Source: Rhizobium indicum (GTDB lineage: Bacteria; Pseudomonadota; Alphaproteobacteria; Rhizobiales; Rhizobiaceae). From it: a stretch of DNA of 64,000 bases. The translations under genes and the position numbers were made by a program. Within the stretch, counting starts at the first letter, position 1, and every line of letters begins with the position of its first letter. Positions 9,580 through 19,028 of this stretch are shown here, in pieces. Under the pieces are notes generated by a model. It was not told the DNA's origin. It searched no databases and saw nothing but the letters and a program-made list of their open reading frames with translations. Where the stretch lies: the NCBI RefSeq assembly GCF_005862305.2, contig NZ_CP054021.1, positions 4,939,501-5,003,500 of the forward strand, given 5' to 3'.

Positions 9580-10341
9580 ATGACGAAACTTAGCTACCAG
9601 CTCTATAGCGCCCGCAACTTCCAGCCCTATTCGGCGATCTTCGAAAAGCTCGGCAAGGCTGGCTATGCCGAAGTCGAGGGCTTCGGCGGCATCTATGCCG
9701 ATCTCGATGATGCCGGGCTGAAGAGCCTTCGCGCCGATCTCGACAAGAACGGCCTGGTCATGGCGACCGGCCATTTCAGCCCCGATTTCCTGGAGAAGGA
9801 AGTCGAGAAGTCGCTGAACATTGCCAAGACCCTGGGCATGGATTCGATCTATGCGCCGCATCTGGCGGCCGAGGAACGCCCGTCCGACGCCGCCGGTTGG
9901 GTCGCCTTTGGCAAGCGCCTGCAGGAGATCAGCAAGCCGTATAAGGCTGCCGGCTACGAATTCGGCTGGCACAATCACGATTTCGAATTCTTCAAGCTGC
10001 AGGACGGCTCGCGGCCGATCGAGCACATCTTCGAAGGCGCGCCCGACATTTCCTGGGAGGCCGATATCGCCTGGGTTATCCGTGGCGGCGCCGATCCCTT
10101 CGCCTGGGTCGAGAAGCTCGGACCGCGGATCACCGCCGTGCATGTCAAGGACATCGCGCCGGCGGGCGAAGCGGCGGATGAGAGCGGCTGGGCCGATGTC
10201 GGCCACGGCAAGGTCGAGTGGGCCAGGCTGATGACGGCGCTGCGCGCCACCAAGGCCAAGCACTACGTCGTCGAACACGATAACCCGAATGACATCGACC
10301 GCAACATCAGCCGCTCGATCGCATCCTTCCAGACCTACTGA
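9580..10341 (+). CDS. Sugar phosphate isomerase/epimerase-like TIM-barrel protein
   Basis: A 253-residue AP-endonuclease-2-type TIM barrel (xylose-isomerase-like superfamily; IolE/YcjR relatives). Metal-binding elements are visible in GWHNHDFEF and in the C-terminal VEHDNP. Two consecutive ATGs occur at 9577 and 9580; AAGGAG at 9568-9573 is better spaced for the second. Proteins of this family isomerise or epimerise sugars, keto-sugars or inosose. Pairing with the Gfo/Idh/MocA gene 9 bases downstream suggests a redox-epimerisation step on the imported sugar, but the exact reaction cannot be told from the sequence. Confidence 0.85.
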   Translation: MTKLSYQLYSARNFQPYSAIFEKLGKAGYAEVEGFGGIYADLDDAGLKSLRADLDKNGLVMATGHFSPDFLEKEVEKSLNIAKTLGMDSIYAPHLAAEERPSDAAGWVAFGKRLQEISKPYKAAGYEFGWHNHDFEFFKLQDGSRPIEHIFEGAPDISWEADIAWVIRGGADPFAWVEKLGPRITAVHVKDIAPAGEAADESGWADVGHGKVEWARLMTALRATKAKHYVVEHDNPNDIDRNISRSIASFQTY

Positions 10342-10350
10342 GGCTTCATC

Positions 10351-11484
10351 ATGACCAGGGAACTTGGCGTCGGCATCATCGGATGCGGCAATATCTCCAC
10401 CACTTACTTCTCACTGGCACCGCTCTTCAAGGGGCTGAAGGTGCTGGCCTGCGCCGATATCAACGCGCAGGCGGCCGAGGCGCGCGCCAAGGAATATGGC
10501 GTCAAAGCGCAGACGATCGATGAGCTTCTCGTCAATGACGAGATCGACGTCGTCGTCAACCTGACGATCCCGGATGCGCATTTCCGGGTATCGAAGGCGA
10601 TCCTCGAGGCCGGAAAACACGTGTATTCCGAAAAGCCGCTGGTGCTTTCGCTCGAGGAGGGTGAGGAGCTTCGTCGCATCGCCAAGGAAAAGAACCTTGC
10701 CGTCGGCTGTGCGCCCGACACTTTCCTCGGCGGCGCCCATCAGCTTGCCCGCAAGTTCATCGATGACGGCGGCATCGGCCGGGTGACCTCGGGCGCCTGT
10801 TACGTGATGAGCCCCGGTATGGAGATGTGGCATCCGAACCCGGACTTTTTCTTTCTGCCGGGCGGTGGCCCGATCCTCGATCTCGGCCCTTATTACATCG
10901 CCAACCTGATCAACCTGATCGGCCCGGTCAAACGTGTCGGCGGCATGACCTCGATGGCGTCGCCGACCCGCACCATCACCAGCCAGCCGCGCAACGGTGA
11001 GATCATCCCGGTCAAGACGCCGACGACGATCCAGGCGCTGCTCGAATTCGTCAACGGCGCCACGGTGACGCTGACGGCGAGCTGGGACGTCTGGTCGCAC
11101 CGCCATGCCAATATGGAACTCTACGGCACCGACGGTTCGCTCTACGTGCCGGATCCGAACTTCTTCGGCGGCACCGTCGAGGCAAGCGGCCGCGACAAGG
11201 ACATCAAGCCGCTCGACGCCTGGGAGCATCCATTCGGCAAGATCAATCAGGAAAGCCCGAACGGATCGCGCGCCAACTACCGCACCGCCGGCCTTGCCGA
11301 CATGGCGATGTCACTGATCGAAGGCCGCGATGCGCGTTGCTCGCTCGACCGCACGCTGCACGGCGTCGACGTCATGACCTCGATCCTGAAATCTGGCGAA
11401 GAGGGCCGTTTCATCGACCTGACCACGACCTGCACGCAACCGGCCGCCCTCGGCATCGAGGAGGCGCAGGCGCTCTTGAAGTAG
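10351..11484 (+). CDS. Gfo/Idh/MocA-family NAD(P)-dependent oxidoreductase
   Basis: A 377-residue sugar dehydrogenase-like protein. The N-terminal Rossmann domain begins GVGIIGCGNISTTYF, with the nucleotide-binding GxGxxS/T pattern. The EKPL motif (YSEKPLVLSLEEGEEL, about residue 93) is diagnostic for the family, and GGGPILDLGPYYI lies in the substrate domain. It is last in the mannoside operon and is followed by a strong terminator at 11505-11532. Substrate is unknown; family members oxidise sugars, inositol or their derivatives. Confidence 0.9.
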   Translation: MTRELGVGIIGCGNISTTYFSLAPLFKGLKVLACADINAQAAEARAKEYGVKAQTIDELLVNDEIDVVVNLTIPDAHFRVSKAILEAGKHVYSEKPLVLSLEEGEELRRIAKEKNLAVGCAPDTFLGGAHQLARKFIDDGGIGRVTSGACYVMSPGMEMWHPNPDFFFLPGGGPILDLGPYYIANLINLIGPVKRVGGMTSMASPTRTITSQPRNGEIIPVKTPTTIQALLEFVNGATVTLTASWDVWSHRHANMELYGTDGSLYVPDPNFFGGTVEASGRDKDIKPLDAWEHPFGKINQESPNGSRANYRTAGLADMAMSLIEGRDARCSLDRTLHGVDVMTSILKSGEEGRFIDLTTTCTQPAALGIEEAQALLK

Positions 11485-11504
11485 GCCTGCGAAACCTTAT
11501 TGTC

Positions 11505-11532
11505 GGCGCGGGCGATAAGCCCGCGCCTTTTT
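11505..11532 (+). terminator. Rho-independent terminator of the mannoside operon
   Basis: A perfect GC-rich 9-base stem (GGCGCGGGC / GCCCGCGCC) with loop GATAA is followed by five Ts. It ends the transcript covering 2598-11484. Confidence 0.85.
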
Positions 11533-11552
11533 GCTTCGATCATTTGTTACGC

Positions 11553-11594
11553 GCAATTCCCAGGGAAAATGCTGCACGCTTTTCCCGGAATTGC
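11553..11594 (+). promoter_or_regulatory. Long 5' leader hairpin before the aldo-keto reductase gene
   Basis: The arms GCAATTCC-CA-GGGAAAA (11553-11569) and TTTTCCCGGAATTGC (11580-11594) form 15 base pairs with a 2-base bulge. The hairpin is followed by TTTT and directly by the ribosome-binding segment AAGGATTGGG of the next gene. It could be a second terminator or a leader attenuator. Confidence 0.5.
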
Positions 11595-11611
11595 TTTTAA
11601 GGATTGGGATC

Positions 11612-12643
<1,032 letters not shown>

Positions 12644-12651
12644 TCATCTCA

Positions 12652-12680
12652 GGCCCGGAGGCAAGTTTTCCGGGCCTTTT
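12652..12680 (+). terminator. Rho-independent terminator after the aldo-keto reductase
   Basis: An 8-base stem GGCCCGGA / TCCGGGCC with a 9-base loop is followed by TTTT, 9 bases after the stop codon. Confidence 0.85.
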
Positions 12681-12692
12681 ACTGTTATAATC

Positions 12693-12708
12693 TGATGTAC
12701 GTACAGCA
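12693..12708. promoter_or_regulatory. Candidate operator before the GH43 gene
   Basis: TGATGTACGTACAGCA is a 16-base dyad with seven of eight pairs and a central CG. It lies 33 bases before the GH43 start. Its core TGTACGTACA resembles 2300-2309 in the lacI-type promoter gap, suggesting shared control by that regulator. Confidence 0.45.
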
Positions 12709-12741
12709 AAAAAAGCACCGCCGTTCGGAGGAGACCCTGTC

Positions 12742-14355
12742 ATGATCCGCAATCCCATCCTGCCCGGGTTCAATCCCGATCCGTCGATCTGCCGCGTCGG
12801 CGCTGATTATTACATTGCCACCTCGACCTTCGAATGGTTTCCCGGCGTGCAGATCCACCATTCGCGCGACCTGGTGAACTGGACGCTGGTGCGCCGGCCG
12901 CTGGAGCGCAGATCACAGCTCGACATGCGCGGCAATCCCGATAGCTGCGGCATCTGGGCGCCTTGCCTGTCCTATGCCGACGGGCAGTTCTGGCTGGTCT
13001 ATACCGACGTCAAGCGCTACGACGGCAATTTCAAGGATGCGCCGAACTACATCGTCACGGCACCTACGATCGAGGCCGAATGGTCCGAGCCGGTCTATGT
13101 CAATTCCTCCGGCTTCGATCCCTCGCTCTTCCACGACGATGACGGCCGCAAGTGGTTCGTCAACATGCAGTGGAACCACCGTACCGAAAGCTATGGCGGC
13201 TCGCCGAAATCGCCGGCCTTCGACGGCATCCTGCTGCAGGAATGGGATCCGGCGGCAAAGGCGCTGAAGGGGCCGATCAACAATATTTTCGCCGGCAGCC
13301 CGCTCGGCCTCGTCGAGGGTCCGCATCTCTTCAAGCGCAACGGCTGGTATTACCTGACCACCGCAGAGGGCGGTACCGGCTACGACCATGCCGTCACCAT
13401 GGCGCGGTCGCGAAAGATCGACGGACCCTATGAGATGCATCCGAACATGCATCTCATCACCTCCAAGGATCACCCGGGCGCGGTGCTGCAGCGGGCAGGG
13501 CACGGTCAATATGTCGAGACGCCCGAGGGCGAGGCCTATCACACCCATCTCTGCGGCCGGCCGCTACCGCCGAAACGGCGCTGCACGCTGGGGCGCGAGA
13601 CATCCTTACAGAAATGCGTCTGGCGCGACGATGACTGGCTCTATCTTGAAAACGGCACCTCAGTGCCCGATGTCGATGTGCCGGGCCTCTTTGGCGCGGT
13701 GCCCGTGGAAAAGCCGATGCGCAGCGAATACAACTTCGACGGCGGCACATTGCCTGCCGATTTCCAGTGGCTACGCACGCCCGAGCCCGCGCGCATCTTC
13801 AACCTGACGGATCGTGTCGGCCATTTGCGCCTGATTGCGCGTGAGAGTATTGGCTCCTGGTTTGAACAGTCGCTGGTCGCCCGCCGTCAGGAACACCACA
13901 GTTTCCGCGCCGAAACCGTGATCGACTTCTCGCCCGACACCTATCAGCAGGTTGCGGGGCTGACGCATTACTACAACCGCCACAAATTCCACGCCGTCGC
14001 GGTGACGCTGCACGAAACACTCGGCCGCTGCGTGACGATCCTCTCCTGCAACGGCGACTACCCGAACGGACGCTTGAGCTTTCCCGTCGACAGCGGCGTG
14101 GCGATCGCCGCCGAGGGCCGCGTCCAGCTCGCCATGGAAATCCGCGAGAACGACCTGCAATTCTTCTGGCAGACCGAAGGCAAGGGCGCCTGGCAACCGA
14201 TCGGCCCGGTCCTCGATGCCGGGGTGATCTCAGACGAGGGCGGACGCGGCGAACATGGCTCCTTCACCGGCGCTTTCACCGGCGTGTTTGCCTTCGATAC
14301 GTCGGGCCGGGCGAAGGCCGCGGATTTTGACTGGTTCAATTACGACGAGCTGTGA
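12742..14355 (+). CDS. Glycoside hydrolase family 43 beta-xylosidase/alpha-arabinofuranosidase
   Basis: A 537-residue cytoplasmic (no signal peptide) exo-acting enzyme on xylo- or arabino-oligosaccharides. GH43 catalytic residues are visible: base Asp13 in FNPDPSICR, pKa-modulating Asp126 in SSGFDPSLF and acid Glu192 in VEGPHLF. The five-bladed propeller occupies about residues 1-310. A C-terminal beta-sandwich (about 330-535) is the arrangement of XynB-type GH43 subfamily 11 enzymes. SD CGGAGGAG lies 8 bases upstream of the ATG. With the beta-mannosidase it points to use of mixed hemicellulose oligosaccharides. Confidence 0.92.
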   Translation: MIRNPILPGFNPDPSICRVGADYYIATSTFEWFPGVQIHHSRDLVNWTLVRRPLERRSQLDMRGNPDSCGIWAPCLSYADGQFWLVYTDVKRYDGNFKDAPNYIVTAPTIEAEWSEPVYVNSSGFDPSLFHDDDGRKWFVNMQWNHRTESYGGSPKSPAFDGILLQEWDPAAKALKGPINNIFAGSPLGLVEGPHLFKRNGWYYLTTAEGGTGYDHAVTMARSRKIDGPYEMHPNMHLITSKDHPGAVLQRAGHGQYVETPEGEAYHTHLCGRPLPPKRRCTLGRETSLQKCVWRDDDWLYLENGTSVPDVDVPGLFGAVPVEKPMRSEYNFDGGTLPADFQWLRTPEPARIFNLTDRVGHLRLIARESIGSWFEQSLVARRQEHHSFRAETVIDFSPDTYQQVAGLTHYYNRHKFHAVAVTLHETLGRCVTILSCNGDYPNGRLSFPVDSGVAIAAEGRVQLAMEIRENDLQFFWQTEGKGAWQPIGPVLDAGVISDEGGRGEHGSFTGAFTGVFAFDTSGRAKAADFDWFNYDEL

Positions 14356-14421
14356 GGGGCACCTAGTCGCTTTCATCCACGGTGGACTACAGAAAGAATG
14401 AGCTGGGAAACGAAAAAAGAA

Positions 14422-14552
14422 AGCCGGCGCAGGGCCGGCTAAGACGAACGCGGCTGAACAGGGGATACTGGCCGGTTCCAAGCACTTCGTAACTGAACAA
14501 TAACTTTGACTACATGCCGAGGCAGCAAAAAAGGGGTGCAACGAGAACACCC
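14422..14552 (-). ncRNA. Candidate small RNA with two terminator-like hairpins (minus strand)
   Basis: The 451-base gap 14356-14806 has no convincing protein gene. Read on the minus strand it has two intrinsic-terminator-like elements. The first is arms 14548-14552 / 14534-14538 followed by a T-run at 14527-14532. The second is a perfect 7-base stem, 14434-14440 / 14422-14428, followed by a T-rich tract at 14412-14421. No minus-strand gene ends near them, so a short untranslated transcript of about 100 bases ending near 14412 is the simplest reading. The 5' end and promoter cannot be placed. Confidence 0.4.
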
Positions 14553-14806
14553 GGAGACGGCTCCGCAAAGGGGTGGCGGCGGGGCGGATGCCGGTGCTGG
14601 CCTCGGCTCCCTTATCGGGCATGAAGATCACCGGATGATGACATCTGAAGCCGACGCTGCCTTTCTTTCGCCGGCCAACCGCTTCGGCGGGCCAACTGTG
14701 TTGGCAGCACGTGAATGCAGTGTTCATGCGCTAAAGGATGTTAAAGCGTTACAAAGGGACTATATAGCGGGCCGAAGTAACTTCCGAGAATCCGCAAGAG
14801 TCCCGC

Positions 14807-15733
14807 ATGGCCCCCATCATTTCCGTTCAGAACCTCACCAAGACCTACTCCAATGGGTTCGAGGCCCTGAAGGGCATCAATCTCGACGTCGAAAAGGGTG
14901 AGATCCTGGCGCTGCTCGGGCCGAACGGCGCGGGCAAGACGACGCTGATCTCGATCATCTGCGGCATCGCCAATCCGAGCAGCGGTCGGGTGCTGGTCGC
15001 AGGCCACGACGTCGTGAAGGATTTCCGCGCCACCCGCGGGATGATCGGGCTGGTGCCGCAGGAGCTCACCACCGATCAGTTCGAGACGGTGTTCAATACA
15101 GTCAGCTTTTCGCGCGGGCTGCACGGCAAGAAAGCCAATCCTGCGCATATCGAGAAGGTGCTGCGCGCGCTGTCGCTCTGGGACAAGAAGGACAATATGC
15201 TGCGCCAGCTCTCCGGCGGGATGAAGCGACGGGTGCTGATCGCCAAGGCGCTCTCGCATGAGCCGGATATCCTTTTCCTCGACGAGCCGACCGCCGGCGT
15301 CGACGTGACGCTGCGCAAGGACATGTGGCATGTCGTCGAAGAGCTTAGGGCCTCTGGCGTCACGATCATCCTGACCACCCATTATATCGAAGAGGCCGAG
15401 GAAATCGCCGACCGCGTCGGCGTCATCAATGGCGGCAAGTTGCTGCTCGTCGAGGACAAGGCGGCGCTGATGGCCAAGCTCGGCCGCAAGCAGCTCATCC
15501 TCGATCTCACCGAACCGCTCAGCCGCCTGCCGGATTGTTTTGCCGGCAACGGGCTGACGCTGGAAGCAGACGGCAACCGGCTGACCTATGATTTCGACGC
15601 TGGCAACGAACAGGAAAGCATCGCGGCCCTGCTGACCCGGCTCGGTGAGAACAATATCCATTTCAAGGATCTCTCGACGCGGCAAAGCTCGCTCGAGGAC
15701 ATCTTTGTGGCGCTGGTGGGAGCGGAAAAATGA
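14807..15733 (+). CDS. ABC-2 type exporter ATP-binding protein (YadG-like)
   Basis: A 308-residue ATPase. Walker [10 protein letters not shown] is at about 43-51, the signature LSGGMKRRV near 138, Walker [13 protein letters not shown] and the H-loop [11 protein letters not shown]. Length and sequence match E. coli YadG and NodI/DrrA relatives. The last four bases overlap the permease start (ATGA), so the two form a coupled exporter operon ended by the terminator at 16512-16552. The exported substrate is not known; relatives move drugs, polysaccharides or lipo-oligosaccharides. Confidence 0.92.
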   Translation: MAPIISVQNLTKTYSNGFEALKGINLDVEKGEILALLGPNGAGKTTLISIICGIANPSSGRVLVAGHDVVKDFRATRGMIGLVPQELTTDQFETVFNTVSFSRGLHGKKANPAHIEKVLRALSLWDKKDNMLRQLSGGMKRRVLIAKALSHEPDILFLDEPTAGVDVTLRKDMWHVVEELRASGVTIILTTHYIEEAEEIADRVGVINGGKLLLVEDKAALMAKLGRKQLILDLTEPLSRLPDCFAGNGLTLEADGNRLTYDFDAGNEQESIAALLTRLGENNIHFKDLSTRQSSLEDIFVALVGAEK

Positions 15734-16491
15734 ACATCGAGGCCGTCAAATCGATCTATTTCTTCGAGATGGCGCGCACGCGCCGCACGCTGCTGCAGAG
15801 CGTCATCTCGCCCGTGATCTCGACCTCGCTCTATTTCATCGTTTTCGGCGCCGCGGTCGGATCACGCATCCAGGAGGTAGAGGGTGTGTCCTACGGCGCC
15901 TTCATCACGCCCGGCCTGATCATGCTGACGCTGCTCGGACAGTGCATCAGCAACGGCTCTTTCGGCATCTATTTCCCGAAATTCACCGGCACGATCTACG
16001 AGGTGCTTTCCGCGCCGGTGGCGATGACGGAGATCCTGCTCGGTTATGTCGGGGCGGCGGCGACCAAGGGAATGATCATTGGCTTCATCATCCTCCTGAC
16101 CGCCAATCTCTTCGTCGACGTCAGGATCGAGCATCCCTTCATGATGATCCTGTTCTTCCTATTGACGGCGATCACCTTCAGCCTGTTCGGCTTCATGATC
16201 GGCATCTGGGCCGGCAATTTCGAACAGTTGAACCTCATTCCCATGCTGGTTGTGCCCCCGCTGACCTTCCTCGGCGGCAGCTTCTATTCCGTCAGCATGC
16301 TGCCACCCTTCTGGCAGGCGGTCAGCCACCTCAACCCGGTGCTCTATCTCGTCAGCGGCTTCCGCTGGAGTTTTTACGGGATCGCCGACGTCAACCCGGC
16401 GATCAGCCTGGCGATGATCACGGTGTTCCTGGTGATCTGCCTGGGAACGCTCGCCTGGATCTTCAAGACCGGTTACCGGCTGCGCAACTGA
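15730..16491 (+). CDS. ABC-2 type exporter permease (YadH/NodJ-like)
   Basis: A 253-residue membrane protein of the ABC-2 transporter family with about six helices. Family features visible are the N-terminal [39 protein letters not shown] and the C-terminal YRLRN. It starts inside the stop of the ATPase gene. It is most like E. coli YadH; relation to nodulation NodJ is at family level only, because no nod genes are nearby. Confidence 0.92.
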   Translation: MNIEAVKSIYFFEMARTRRTLLQSVISPVISTSLYFIVFGAAVGSRIQEVEGVSYGAFITPGLIMLTLLGQCISNGSFGIYFPKFTGTIYEVLSAPVAMTEILLGYVGAAATKGMIIGFIILLTANLFVDVRIEHPFMMILFFLLTAITFSLFGFMIGIWAGNFEQLNLIPMLVVPPLTFLGGSFYSVSMLPPFWQAVSHLNPVLYLVSGFRWSFYGIADVNPAISLAMITVFLVICLGTLAWIFKTGYRLRN

Positions 16492-16511
16492 TCGTTTTCT
16501 GAAACACTCAT

Positions 16512-16552
16512 CGGAAAACCCGATGACACCATCGGTTTCTTCCGTTTTTTTT
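16512..16552 (+). terminator. Rho-independent terminator after the YadGH-type operon
   Basis: An imperfect stem of about 13 pairs (16512-16525 / 16530-16544) is followed by eight Ts (16545-16552), 20 bases after the permease stop. Confidence 0.8.
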
Positions 16553-16601
16553 CCGCTCTGATCCGAGGCATCTGCTGCATCAGCCGAGAAGGAGATGGCA
16601 G

Positions 16602-17339
16602 ATGACGGATATCAGGATCGAAGGCGCGAGGATCATTATTGTTGGCGGCAGTTCCGGAATGGGGCTGGCGCTGGCGGCGCGGTTGCTCGGGGAAGGGGCG
16701 GCGGTGACGATCGCCGGACGCAGCGAAGATAAGCTTACGGCGGCCCGCCGCAATCTCGGTGACCATCCTGGATTGGCGACGGTTGCCGTCGATATATCGC
16801 GCGAGGAAGAGGTCGCGACGCTTTTCCGCAATAGTGGGCCGGTCGATCACATCGTCAGCACGGCGGCCGATATCGAAGGCGCCTATCAGCTGCTGCCTAA
16901 GATGGAGCTTACGGCGGCGCAAAGGGTGGTCGAAAGCAAAATCTACGGGCCGCTGCTGCTGGCAAAATATGGTGCCGCCCATTTGCCGCCGTCAGGATCG
17001 ATCACCTATACGTCAGGTGTCGCGGCCTACCGGCCGGCGGCGCGTGGATCGGTGGTCGCAGCCGTCAATGCGGCGCTCGAAGGCATGGTCAGGGCGCTTG
17101 CTGTTGAACTGGCGCCGATCCGGATCAACGCGGTGTCGCCCGGATGGGTGGACACGCCGATCTGGAGCTTCGTCGCCGGCGAGGCCAAGCAGGCAACGCT
17201 TGATGCTATGGCACAGCGCCTGCCGGCCGGACGCGTTGGACGGCCCGATGATATTGCCGATGCGATCCGCTTCCTGATCGGCAATGGATTCACGACAGGC
17301 ACTATCCTGCATGTCGAAGGCGGGCATCGGCTGGTCTGA
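16602..17339 (+). CDS. Short-chain dehydrogenase/reductase-like protein lacking the YxxxK motif
   Basis: A 245-residue SDR fold. The nucleotide-binding motif is GGSSGMGLA (TGxxxGxG-like, near residue 15), and AAGRSEDKL and NAVSPGWVDTP are well conserved. Where the catalytic Tyr-x3-Lys is expected, before NAALEGMVRALAVEL, the sequence reads VAAVNAAL, so Tyr is replaced by Val and Lys by Asn. It may be a non-catalytic or divergent SDR. The SD is GAAGGAGA. The 3' end overlaps the convergent LysR gene by 38 bases. Confidence 0.85.
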   Translation: MTDIRIEGARIIIVGGSSGMGLALAARLLGEGAAVTIAGRSEDKLTAARRNLGDHPGLATVAVDISREEEVATLFRNSGPVDHIVSTAADIEGAYQLLPKMELTAAQRVVESKIYGPLLLAKYGAAHLPPSGSITYTSGVAAYRPAARGSVVAAVNAALEGMVRALAVELAPIRINAVSPGWVDTPIWSFVAGEAKQATLDAMAQRLPAGRVGRPDDIADAIRFLIGNGFTTGTILHVEGGHRLV

Positions 17340-18225
17340 GCGGCGAGAGTTCTTCGCTTGCCGATTGCAGCAGGAGGGTAAGCGCTGGCGGCTGCACGCG
17401 CATGCGCCGCCACATCATCACCAGTGAAGCGGCAGGTGGACTGCCCGGCCATGGCAGTTCGACGACGTCGCCCCGTGTTGCGGCCGGGCCGACCGCAAGG
17501 CGCGGCACGAGGCCATAACCGGTGCCGGATGCGACGAGCCGGACGATCGTCGCGATGCTGTCGGCTTCGGTGACGATTGATGGTGCTGCAATCTGCGCTT
17601 CGGCAAAGGCAGTGTCGAACAGGTGACGGTAGACGCAGCCGGTTTCGGTGGCGACGAAGGGGGCGCTGCTCAGTGTCGCGAGGCTCACCGGTGGTCGGGC
17701 TTGTGAATCGCCGCCGGCAATCAACACCAGCGGTTCGCTGCAGATGCGGCGCGTCAAGAAGCGCTCATCCTGCTGTCCGCGATCGAAGGTGAAGGCGACG
17801 TCGATCGAGCCCTGCTGCAATTGCGCAAGTAATTCGCCGCTGCCGCCGACCTTGAGCTTGAGGCCGACGTCTGGGTTCTTCCCGCGAAAGAGTGACAGCC
17901 ACGGTGCCAGTCTTTCGGCGGCGATGGTTTCGAGCGTGCCCAATGTGACGGACTGCTCCGCGCTGCCGGCCGCGGCGCTGACGGCGGCATTCGCTTCGTC
18001 GTTCAGCGCCAATATCTCTTCGGCGTAAGCCTTGAGGACCGAACCTGCCGCTGTCGGGACGACGCCCTGCCGGGAGCGGAGGAAGAGTTCTGCGCCCAGT
18101 TCCTCTTCCAGCGCCTGTATCTGGTCGCTGAGGCTTGACTGAGCGAGATTGACCTCGGCAGCGGCGCGCGTGAGATTTTCGTGCCGGATCACCGCAAGGA
18201 ATGTCTTCAATTGTCGTGGGTTCAT
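17302..18225 (-). CDS. LysR-family transcriptional regulator
   Basis: A 307-residue LTTR. The winged HTH is at about residues 1-60 (MNPRQLKTFLAVIRHENLTRAAAEVNLAQ..., split here) and a LysR substrate-binding domain covers about 90-295. The stop lies inside the 3' end of the convergent SDR gene. It is downstream of the small EamA-like gene on the same strand (101-base gap). The target is not evident; the SDR and EamA-like genes are the nearest candidates. Confidence 0.9.
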   Translation of the reverse strand: MNPRQLKTFLAVIRHENLTRAAAEVNLAQSSLSDQIQALEEELGAELFLRSRQGVVPTAAGSVLKAYAEEILALNDEANAAVSAAAGSAEQSVTLGTLETIAAERLAPWLSLFRGKNPDVGLKLKVGGSGELLAQLQQGSIDVAFTFDRGQQDERFLTRRICSEPLVLIAGGDSQARPPVSLATLSSAPFVATETGCVYRHLFDTAFAEAQIAAPSIVTEADSIATIVRLVASGTGYGLVPRLAVGPAATRGDVVELPWPGSPPAASLVMMWRRMRVQPPALTLLLQSASEELSPLRPADARLRHAG

Positions 18226-18325
18226 GTCGAGCTCCGGTACGGCGCGCAGAGGCGCCTGGACTCAGGATATCAACAAAGCAGAAGGCGCTGCAACGCAGGA
18301 GCATGTGGCGGCACACCAGTTCCCG

Positions 18326-18763
18326 TCAAGCGCTGCTGACGAGAAGGGCGCCCGAGATGATGAGGAGGGTGCCGGCGACGAGCTTCATTACGTCGAGCTC
18401 GGAGGCTTCGCCGAGAAAGACGGCGCCTATCGCCAGCGTCACCAGTACGTTGCAGCTCCAGATCGGCGCGAGTTTTGAGACGGGGACACCGTAAGTGAAA
18501 AGCGCAAAGCTGATGAGGCCGGTGCCGACGGCAAAGCAGGCGCCTGCGGTGGCGGCAAAGCCGAGACCTTCGGCGGTCCAGGGGGCAGGGCGCCAGATCA
18601 GGGCGGCGATCAGGCCAGCCAACGCACAGGCGGCGCCGAAGGCGATCAGATAGACGGCGGAGCCGGTGGCTGATGTGGCGCTCTGCTTCTGGAAGATGGC
18701 GGTGATGCCCCAGAACAGGGCGGGCAGAACGCCGCCGATGACGATCAGCCAGAGTGAATTCAT
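18326..18763 (-). CDS. Small EamA/DMT-like membrane transporter
   Basis: A 145-residue very hydrophobic protein with about four to five membrane helices. The start is MNSLWLIVIGGVLPALFWGI, with CAGGAG on the minus strand just upstream; a longer in-frame extension starting at 18835 is charged and unlikely. It is about half the size of a ten-helix EamA transporter, so it should work as a dimer, like small drug/metabolite transporters. Substrate is unknown. Confidence 0.8.
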   Translation of the reverse strand: MNSLWLIVIGGVLPALFWGITAIFQKQSATSATGSAVYLIAFGAACALAGLIAALIWRPAPWTAEGLGFAATAGACFAVGTGLISFALFTYGVPVSKLAPIWSCNVLVTLAIGAVFLGEASELDVMKLVAGTLLIISGALLVSSA

Positions 18764-18840
18764 CGCGAAGCTCCTGTCGCACCCATGGGTCAAGGCCTCG
18801 CCTCGGGCGAAGGCCGGTCGAACATGCGGTGCCACCAGAC

Positions 18841-18937
18841 TACAGCGCCGCGCGTCTTTTCAGACGCGCAAAGGACGCTGTAGCACTTTGAATTGTTGCA
18901 TAATTCCTTATATCGATTCCGATTTAAGGAATTATGC
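18841..18937. repeat. Rhizobial palindromic intergenic repeat, copy 1
   Basis: A dyad with arms TACAGCG / CGCTGTA (18841-18882), containing CGTCT...AGACG, is followed by a 13-base inverted repeat GCATAATTCCTTA / TAAGGAATTATGC (18898-18910, 18925-18937). The first part shares its core with repeats at 37341-37384 and 48259-48298. It occupies most of the 265-base gap between two minus-strand genes. Confidence 0.7.
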
Positions 18938-19028
18938 GGCAGGAGTTTCTTTTTGCTCTTTGTGGTCTTGTTGTTCTTGCGCTCAAGCTGCCAGATCCGG
19001 TCGTCGCCGTAAAGCGGTGGAGCCGCAA

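Noticed and set aside
14230-14727. 165-codon minus-strand frame in the GH43-YadG gap
   Set aside because: It overlaps the GH43 3' end, is Cys/Pro/Ser-rich without a domain, and contains the terminator-like hairpins.
14807-16491. nodIJ nodulation exporter
   Set aside because: The pair is in the same ABC-2 family, but there is no nod gene or nod box nearby, and length and motifs fit YadGH better.
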